In this document: positions 19,561-25,383 of the stretch, in pieces
Numbering within the stretch: the first letter of the stretch is position 1
Layout: every line of letters starts with the position of its first letter
NCBI GenBank assembly: GCA_003427395.1
Contig: BFEA01000119.1
Span: 1,419,724 to 1,445,106, forward strand
Origin: Chara braunii
Lineage: Eukaryota > Streptophyta > Charophyceae > Charales > Characeae
DNA length: 25,383 bases
Direction of reading: 5' to 3'
Program-made: the position numbers and the translations under genes
The notes under the pieces: generated by a model
The model's database searches: none
Told to the model about the DNA's origin: nothing
The model's input: the letters and a program-made list of their open reading frames with translations, nothing else

Positions 19561-20290
19561 TGTGCAGTTGAACCCACTTGACACAAAGATAGCTGGGGCA
19601 TCACCCCCTGCTTCCTTGCGGCAGATAATAGTCGCCTCCTTCACAGACCATAGCCTAACAAGGCTCAAATACTTTCCTCCTTCTTAATAGTAATATAGCC
19701 ACCTCTCCTCAAAGGGTTAGGTGACAACATCCTACTATGGACCAGGAACAAATTCCGACGTGGGTCTCACAACTACTTCTGAAGACGAGTTTATAGCTCC
19801 TTCTCCCTCGAGAGCAGATTCTACACATTGACCACTTTTTTAGAGAATCTATTTTCTCAAGAAGTTGGTCACTCCATTCACCTTCGAGGCTTCGACCCCG
19901 CGTCGAACGTGGATTCTGCGTAGCACCTCTGCTCTTTATAAGGAGAGCAATCAGCCATATAGACATAAATGAATAATCATACTTGATTATCTCATAAAGA
20001 TGAATTAAGGCATACAGTCTTAAATAAATAAACTCGGATGGGTGACTTAGACGAGTAACCGTGAATAAAAATGCATCAGATAGATAGTCTCACATGAATA
20101 GTATTAAATATGTTTGACTCAAATAAACTTCGCACGAATGAATACTTTTACACAGATAAGCTCGATGAATGGTCTTAAAATGAAGGAATTTAAGCGCTTA
20201 GATTCAGACAGTTGATCTTGGAGTAGATGAGTTCTATCAGATAGCCTCATACTTTAATCTTGTCAGCAAGTTAAACATAAACAAGATAAT
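19561..20290. other. No gene seen; weak GATGAAT-type repetition
   Basis: From about 19,965 to 20,230 the words ATGAAT, AGTCT(T/C) and AATAAA recur at roughly 30-base spacing. It may be a decayed AT-rich tandem repeat; the period was not established. Minus-strand frames at 19399-19668 and 19709-19966 show no motif. Confidence 0.35.
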
Positions 20291-20687
20291 TCAATACCAA
20301 CTCCTCACTCCCTTACTGAATGCACTCAGGACCACGGGCCTTTGACTGCCCTTCATAGACGAAATCGTCCTCTAAATTTCTCCCACGGACGGACTCGACT
20401 AACATTGAATTTTCCTAACATTGGACTTTTATTAAGAATCCACAACAAATGAGGGTTCCTACTGACTCTACCTATATTTAGGCCCCCTTGTATCCCTAGG
20501 TATGTTTCTGACTTATTACGAAGTACTAAAATCACCATAGTCCATCTATCGGTACCTATGTCAAGACCGGAGGAGAAAATACGCCTGCTAAGGATACAAA
20601 TTCACAAAGTTCACCCTACGCTTTTTCAGATCAGTCATCTCTGAGAAGGTGTCAATAACTTCTACCACTCTCTTTCTTTCTTCCTAG

Positions 20688-20792
20688 ATGAATATCCCCT
20701 TCATTATGAGAACTGTCATTGACAAAGGGAGAAGTACACATCTCATCGAGGTCTATTCCCCCCTTGAGGGTGCTTTTTGTCTGATGACCTAG
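20688..20792 (+). CDS. Possible terminal exon of 34 codons, function unknown
   Basis: A pyrimidine tract (CTCTTTCTTTCTTCC) ends in TAG directly before ATG at 20688, a good 3' splice-site match. The frame reads on to TAG at 20790-20792. The translation is compositionally protein-like (it contains MRTVIDKGRSTHLIEVYSPL), with no repeat and few rare residues. It could be a last exon whose upstream exon I could not find, or a short chance frame. No homologue recognised. Confidence 0.25.
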   Translation: MNIPFIMRTVIDKGRSTHLIEVYSPLEGAFCLMT

Positions 20793-20849
20793 TCAAATAC
20801 TAAATCATTACTTATCCTGGTCAAGCTTCGTGTTGACGGGACGACATCT

Positions 20850-21164
20850 TTAAATGATCCCTTTGTACATTAGGTATGAAATCAGTCCGCATAATTTTAT
20901 CTGACATAGGAAGAATAGTGCCAGAGTGATGCACAACCGATGATTCATTGACACGTTCCAAGATACTACGGGAGGATCAGGTACATATGGCGGTGGCGGA
21001 AGAGCAGGTTGAGGCGGATGAGGAAGGACAGTCAACCGCTGAAGTCGACGTGCCATAGAAGAAGAGGGAGAAATATATTCCATTGGATAAGTGCGAGGAG
21101 GCAGTTCGAACCGTGAGGGCGGAGCGCCGTAATGTTGCTCGGACTTATATGAATAATAGGTCAT
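20850..21164 (-). CDS. Possible Pro-rich frame, function unknown
   Basis: A 104-codon minus-strand frame. Residues 1-72 are Pro/Tyr/Ser/Arg-rich (PPSRFELPPRTYP; later PPQPALPPPPYVPDPP), and the C-terminal 30 are hydrophobic. A Pro-rich segment could belong to a retroelement Gag or to a disordered protein, but no diagnostic motif is present. It faces the plus-strand candidate at 21,336. Confidence 0.22.
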   Translation of the reverse strand: MTYYSYKSEQHYGAPPSRFELPPRTYPMEYISPSSSMARRLQRLTVLPHPPQPALPPPPYVPDPPVVSWNVSMNHRLCITLALFFLCQIKLCGLISYLMYKGII

Positions 21165-21335
21165 CCTTCAAGGAGACGGTGTGCGTTCGCGCAAGTTTTC
21201 CTGATGTCGACGCAATCTCACCCCTTCTTCCTCTTCTTCCTCCCGCTCTTTTCTTTCCGTTGTCAAATCAATAGGTCATTTGTCGCTTTCCCTTGCCGTC
21301 CACCTCTTCCTCTTCCAACTCCTAATTCGCTCGAC

Positions 21336-21659
21336 ATGGCTAGAGAAAAGATATTACTTGCGTACCTTCCTAGTTGTCTACTGATCTACCTAATTTCTTA
21401 CCTAAAGGTTTTCAGAAGCGAGAATTATTGCAGAGACGAAGATTATTATGGTAGGAAGGAATTAGCGCTGCCGAAAAAACCTCTTTGCGCAGATTCGATG
21501 AGAACTTCGTCAATTCTTATCGTGTCAATCGACTCATCCGTTATACCTACCAACTTTGTTTTTATGAAGACTTCGCGGTCCTCAGCCGCTATTCGCACAT
21601 TCCCCTCACGAACAAGCTCGGGAGCAATTTCCTTGGAAGGTGATAGGGATGTCGTCTAA
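21336..21659 (+). CDS. Possible small membrane-anchored protein, unknown
   Basis: 107 codons from an ATG in good initiation context (CGACATGGCT). The frame is open upstream to 21204, but that part is translated C/T-rich DNA, so I prefer the inner start. Residues 6-26 are hydrophobic (ILLAYLPSCLLIYLISYL), as in a signal anchor. The rest is Ser/Arg/Thr-rich and basic to neutral, ending in an acidic Glu/Asp stretch. It has no recognised domain, and no polyadenylation or splice signals were assigned. It may be a chance frame. Confidence 0.25.
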   Translation: MAREKILLAYLPSCLLIYLISYLKVFRSENYCRDEDYYGRKELALPKKPLCADSMRTSSILIVSIDSSVIPTNFVFMKTSRSSAAIRTFPSRTSSGAISLEGDRDVV

Positions 21660-21869
21660 GGCTTACATGACTTTAACTAGTACTCAATTTCTCTTAAGAG
21701 AAGCTCGCTCTTATGGACTACCAAATATCCCAAATAGCTACCCTATTAACTAGTGGAAGCCACACGACATTCTACTTTGTCGTTTTGTTAGGGCTTCAAT
21801 TTACCAGACCCAGGTCCATTCACATAGGACCTCGGCAGAAGGTCCCCGGCAACGACGCCACCTGTCGCG
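21660..21869. other. Upstream flank of element A copy 2, no gene
   Basis: Nothing recognised. Unlike copy 3, this flank carries no array 1 sequence. Confidence 0.4.
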
Positions 21870-22215
21870 CATGGCGGTTCCGCACCCTACCGGGAGCGCA
21901 GAACCTCACAGTCGTATCACACAGGATTTATTTCTTGAAGAACCACATGTCACCACTCCGACCGTGCGCGCCGGCTATACCTCTCACGACACCCCACGAC
22001 AGGTCGGGGAGCCGCGAGGTACAACTTACCTCTACCTGAGGGGTTGTCACCACCCTTAGGTAGGCGTATCCCTGTTGAGCTACCGGCCCACATGCGAAGG
22101 CTTTTACATGCCTTTGTAGAGGTAGGTTGGTCGAGGGCATTTGCTCGATCGCTGTAGCATAAAATGGGGTACGCACGGTAAGACGCCTAGAACTGGCCCG
22201 TTAGATATTCAAGTC
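21870..22215. repeat. Element A, copy 2
   Basis: Same block order as the copy at 10,280. Internal hairpin arms here are CCCC/GGGG (21992-22009), flanking ACGACAGGT. Conserved outer clamp CCTCTC..CGAC and CGCGAGG. Followed 530 bp later by hairpin H. Confidence 0.8.
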
Positions 22216-22715
22216 GAACTTTTAGAAGGCTGTCTATTTTCCGCTATTGCGTAATGTATTATTCCCTTGACAAATATCAATCAAACCAAAGGGCGTCTTA
22301 TCTTTTTTAACAGACCATGACTTAACTGAATATCAGCTAATATAGAAGTTATTCAAGACAATAATGAGGATGGGGTTATTACCGCCGAGAACCCTTCCCA
22401 CTTTCACAAGTGTTGTGTGTCCGAAACTCTTCAAAAGATCAGGTCCAGTTCAATCCAAAATCACGCACAAAACAGATCTGCACATAATAATGCAAAGACA
22501 GTTCACATGCCATGCACTAACGACGTCAACCATCAATCATTGACCCCTCACTTTCCAAACCATGTATGACAGCCTTGTCTTTCCTCAGACGTAAGCCCAT
22601 CCCCCTCACATTTCTATTAAGGACCCTTGAGAGTGACTAGGACCATTTAGGCAATGACCACAGGTGACAGTTTTACTGACCACAGGGTTTGGCTATAGAG
22701 GTGGGTATCAAGTCA
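22216..22715. other. A-to-H interval, copy 2
   Basis: No gene. The right half (22,430-22,680) aligns loosely with 24,280-24,540. Shared words are CTTGAGAGTGA / CTTGAGTGTGA, ATTTAGGCA, and GTGGGTATCAA / GTGGGTGTCAAA. It is part of the composite repeat. Confidence 0.5.
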
Positions 22716-22945
22716 AAGGGGAAAAGTTGAATCGGTAACAACCGACCTGTTATCGAAAGATAACAGAATTTTGGGTCCTTTCTGTAGAACCTCTTTCTTG
22801 AAATGCAGTAGATAAACAGGGACCTGCACATACACAGGTCAACAAAGATTCAACACCCCCACTCGATTTCCCACGTATTGATATCTAAGGGTCAAGCCCT
22901 TAGACATGGGTAGTGAGCTCTGGGATCGACATCCCAGGTCTATCC
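22716..22945. repeat. Hairpin H block, copy 2, with two further hairpins
   Basis: ACCGACCTGTTATC, loop GAAA, GATAACAG (22747-22766), 8-bp stem. It is preceded by CGGT aaca ACCG (22733-22744). Downstream are GGACCTGCACATACACAGGT, TCTAAGGG tcaag CCCTTAGA (22884-22904) and CTGGGAT cgac ATCCCAG (22920-22937). Confidence 0.75.
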
Positions 22946-23465
22946 CTAGTTTTACTCCCACAACCCTACCCTATGTCGTCTGTCACTCTCTCCTTTCTCT
23001 CAAGGAGTGTCATGCCTGTGTCTTAAGTCGTCTTTAGGAAATCTCATGTTTACCCTACTCTCAGTCCTTCCATTCTCTCTCTTTTGAAACAAGCACACCG
23101 CTTGGTGCTTATGTAATAGAGTTTTAACTCTTTTGTCGTTGTGGTCTCCCACTCGAAAGCCATAAACGGACACGGACCTCGCGGTAGTTCTTATCTTACT
23201 GGTATTCTTTTTCCCACGGTCCTACCTTTTTTCCTTGTTTCTTTTCCGAGATATGTGAAGACCTTGCTCCAACAAGAGCATTGTTCCTTTCTTTTTCTTC
23301 TATTTGTGTTAACATTCTCAAGTAGCAGGTCGATTCAGACATGAATTTTTTGCTACTTGATCAATATCAAGCAATCTATTAATCGATCAGACAGTTGAGT
23401 AAGTCATATATGAGTATTTTTATACCCTTTTTAGTTTCACTCAATGTATACATAAGATCTGCTCA
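22946..23465. other. No gene seen
   Basis: T/C-rich DNA with a 67-codon plus frame (23141-23344) that has no motif. It separates the second composite copy from the third. Confidence 0.4.
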
Positions 23466-23466
23466 C

Positions 23467-23611
23467 AGTATCAGGATAGCTCACACATGAGCATCCTTCC
23501 TACAACAAATAGTTGAGGCTCCTACAGACAGCCGATCCGGTAGAGAGCACATAATTTAGTTCATAAGTTATTGTCAGATACATCTTCCCGTCACGACGAC
23601 AGTCGTTACGG
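23467..23611. repeat. Deletion derivative of array 1
   Basis: Bases 23467-23531 match 720-784. From 23,530 on the sequence matches 1720-1803. The joint lies in CTACAGACAGCCG, where both sources share GA. About 0.94 kb of array 1 is thus missing. The hairpin is intact and better paired than in the source copy: GGAT, bulged A, GCTC, loop ACACAT, GAGC, ATCC (23474-23496). It abuts element A copy 3. Confidence 0.85.
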
Positions 23612-23614
23612 TGT

Positions 23615-23980
23615 CGTGCGCGGCGGTCCCACACCCTAGACGCAAAGTAAAGTTTTTGGTGTTGGACCTCACGGTCGTGTCACGCAGGAGTTTTCTTTTT
23701 GTCACTTTACGAAATACCAACTCCGACCGTGCGCGCGTGCTATACCTCTCGCGACTCCCTACGACAGGTTAGGGTCCCGCGAGGTACAACATTTCCTCCA
23801 CCTGCGGGAGCTGTCACCATCCCTTAGGTGGGCGTATCCTTGTTGAGCTACTAACCCACGTGCGGCGACTTTTACATGCAATCGCAGAGGTAGGCCAGCC
23901 GAGGGCGTTTTTCTTGATCGCCGTAGTATAGGTATACGTGCGGTAGAACGCCTTGAGACTGACCCGTATGTCGAGCCTCG
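23615..23980. repeat. Element A, copy 3
   Basis: Same block order as the copies at 10,280 and 21,870. Internal hairpin arms are CCCTA/TAGGG (23757-23774). Followed by GACTGTC tcg GACAGTC (24018-24034), a perfect 7-bp hairpin. Confidence 0.8.
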
Positions 23981-24034
23981 AGGTGTTAATTCATCGGACC
24001 GACTATCTAATCAGGTCGACTGTCTCGGACAGTC

Positions 24035-24570
24035 TTCCACGCTTAGCTAGCTTAAGACAATGATTCTATATTTCCTTTGTTGACCTTATAAAAAAATGTC
24101 AGAGTCAAACCCTTAGTAATCTCTCATTCTTTTAAAAAGAAGCTCCAGACAAATGACTTCCCAGCCTACGATCCCATTCACAAGTATATACAGATATATG
24201 TATGTATGTAAATCAAGGGAGCTGACTGAGCGGTGGACCTCACTTTCACGATTGTCGTGTCCCTTTGCCCGAATTTCCAGAAGATCCCAAACTCAAGGGA
24301 CAGTACAAATGTCCAACACCTGCGCAAATGCAGGAAAACACATACACACATACAAATGCAGACACAGAATGCGCTACAAGTGTCAACCTTTAACCCACTC
24401 ACAGCATGTCACTCACGCCCCAAACCCTTGAAAACAACATTCCTTCCTAACCCTGACTCCATTTTACCCCAACCCCACACATTTTGAAGACTCTTGAGTG
24501 TGATTTTGACAATTTAGGCATAGATACAGGGGGAAGATTTATTTGTTCCTTCTTAGGTTTTGTCTTAGGT
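24035..24570. other. A-to-H interval, copy 3
   Basis: No gene. It has a TATATA/GTATG-rich patch (24184-24212) and CACA-rich DNA (24335-24360). From 24,280 it resembles 22,430-22,680. Confidence 0.45.
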
Positions 24571-24760
24571 GTGGGTGTCAAACCAGGGTGGAAGTTGAGT
24601 CGGAGTTCTACCGACCTGTTATCCAGGGATAACAAAATGGCTGCTCTTACGGATTTCCCCGTAAGTTCTCCGAAGTGTCGAAACCTGTAGACACAACACA
24701 GTCCAAAAGAAACTTAACATCCCTCTTCCCTACTAAGATCTAGAAAGTTCATTCTAGACT
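24571..24760. repeat. Hairpin H block, copy 3
   Basis: GTTATCC, loop AG, GGATAAC (24618-24633), 7 bp. It is preceded by GTCGG agttcta CCGAC (24599-24615). Downstream are AACCTGTAGACACAACACAG and TCTAGAA agttca TTCTAGA (24740-24759). Confidence 0.75.
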
Positions 24761-25130
24761 CTGTGTCTTTTGTCTGACTTCTACCCTTAACTAATTGTTT
24801 GGGTTATTGCCCTTTCGCTTCAGGTAGTGAATAATAATCCACTTCCCCTTTTACTGTCGTACTAACTTCCATATTCTTTTCACAATCTCATTCCTATCCT
24901 TTTCTGGATTATCCTGTCTAAGTTCCCTTCCTTCTCCCAATACACATGAACACATCATCAATCCAACTTGTGGAAAGAATTTTATGGAAAGAAAATCAGA
25001 CAAATGAATAGTCTCTCTCTGAGGTAAGATCTCACTTATCCCCTCTCAGTAGAATCAGAGATAGTTAGTTAGGACTGAACAATGCAGATTGTGGAGAAAG
25101 TTAGCGGCGGTATCTCAGACCATTCAGGAC
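24761..25130. other. No gene seen
   Basis: T/C-rich DNA then mixed DNA, without frames above 60 codons or strong structure. Confidence 0.4.
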
Positions 25131-25149
25131 ATATCCATCTGTTACTGGA

Positions 25150-25383
25150 GCTTTGTTTGACAAGGGCAAACTTGTGGGTCTTGGCCACTGTGTGCCAAGC
25201 ACATTTAGCCGTAGGCTTATCCTATGGCTAGCCACTGATAAGGCAGGTGTCCTTGAAACCTCACTACTTCTTATATTGGATTAGTCACTGATAAGACAGG
25301 ATTCCCCTGCTACTCTTATCACTGACTAGCCCTCAATAAGGCGGGTGCCCAAGGATCCTTACTACTCTTATCACTAACTAAGC
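25150..25383. repeat. Right-edge hairpin array (array 4), incomplete
   Basis: Units start near 25228, 25281, 25326 and about 25,378 (spacing 53, 45, ~52), each opening CTAGCCACTGATAAG or a variant. Unit 2 closes as GATAAG/CTTATC with inner CAGG/CCTG. Unit 3 closes as ATAAG/CTTAT with inner AAGG/CCTT and GGG/CCC. Just upstream are CTTGGC/GCCAAG and a 9-bp AGCCgTAGG/CCTAtGGCT stem with one G.T pair (25207-25229). The array is cut by the window end. Confidence 0.65.

Noticed and set aside
21870-24760. Two LTRs of one LTR retrotransposon
   Set aside because: The two composite copies are direct repeats, but the interval between them is only about 0.7 kb, has no coding remnant, and no TG...CA ends or primer-binding site were identified.

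Overview
The window reads as nuclear DNA of a eukaryote with long non-coding, repeat-rich stretches. It has AAT, CT, AC and TTC microsatellites, spliceosome-type consensus sites (CAG|GTAAGT, pyrimidine tract + TAG) and a clear U6 snRNA-like sequence, and no long open reading frame. There is no bacterial operon layout. The 5' stem of the U6-like copy is of the GTCCTTCGGGAC type, which I associate with plants, algae, fungi and protists rather than the animal GCTTCGGC type. I therefore lean towards a non-animal eukaryote with weak confidence and cannot name the organism. No protein was recognised; a few short coding candidates are listed at low confidence.

Layout: 1-715 AT-rich DNA with two 204-bp tandem copies. 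716-2075 a tandem array of small bulged hairpins (array 1). 2076-6860 microsatellites, degenerate TCTG-rich DNA and small repeat pairs. 6860-8510 hairpin-rich DNA with possible alternative folds. 8510-10180 AT-rich and featureless. 10.28-13.65 kb first copy of a composite repeat (element A, nested hairpins, hairpin H), followed by a 17-unit hairpin array (array 2). 14.04-16.4 kb a 44-bp tandem pair and a C/A/G-rich CAG/CTG region with long stems. 16.4-18.1 kb mostly unassigned. 18.2-18.9 kb a cluster of perfect palindromes, the U6-like sequence and a 34-bp perfect tandem. 19.0-21.7 kb the best but still weak exon candidates. 21.87-24.75 kb two further A...H copies, the second preceded by a deletion derivative of array 1. 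25.2-25.38 kb a further hairpin array (array 4) cut by the window end.

The main result is a pattern. Several unrelated repeat families carry short hairpins in which one part (loop, tip or outer clamp) is constant while the paired arms differ between copies, with complementary changes on both sides. Array 2 is the best case: the loop AACTTA is kept in 15 of 17 units, while the arms run GAGC/GCTC, TGAG/CTCA, CAGGC/GCCTG, TTAGaC/GcCTAA and so on. Array 1, element A, hairpin H, the 30-nt hairpins at 7,761 and 19,443 and the array at the right edge do the same. Either the folded form (RNA or extruded DNA) is under selection, or a local mechanism such as template switching keeps making palindromes perfect. 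All structures were paired by eye; no folding, alignment or database search was run.
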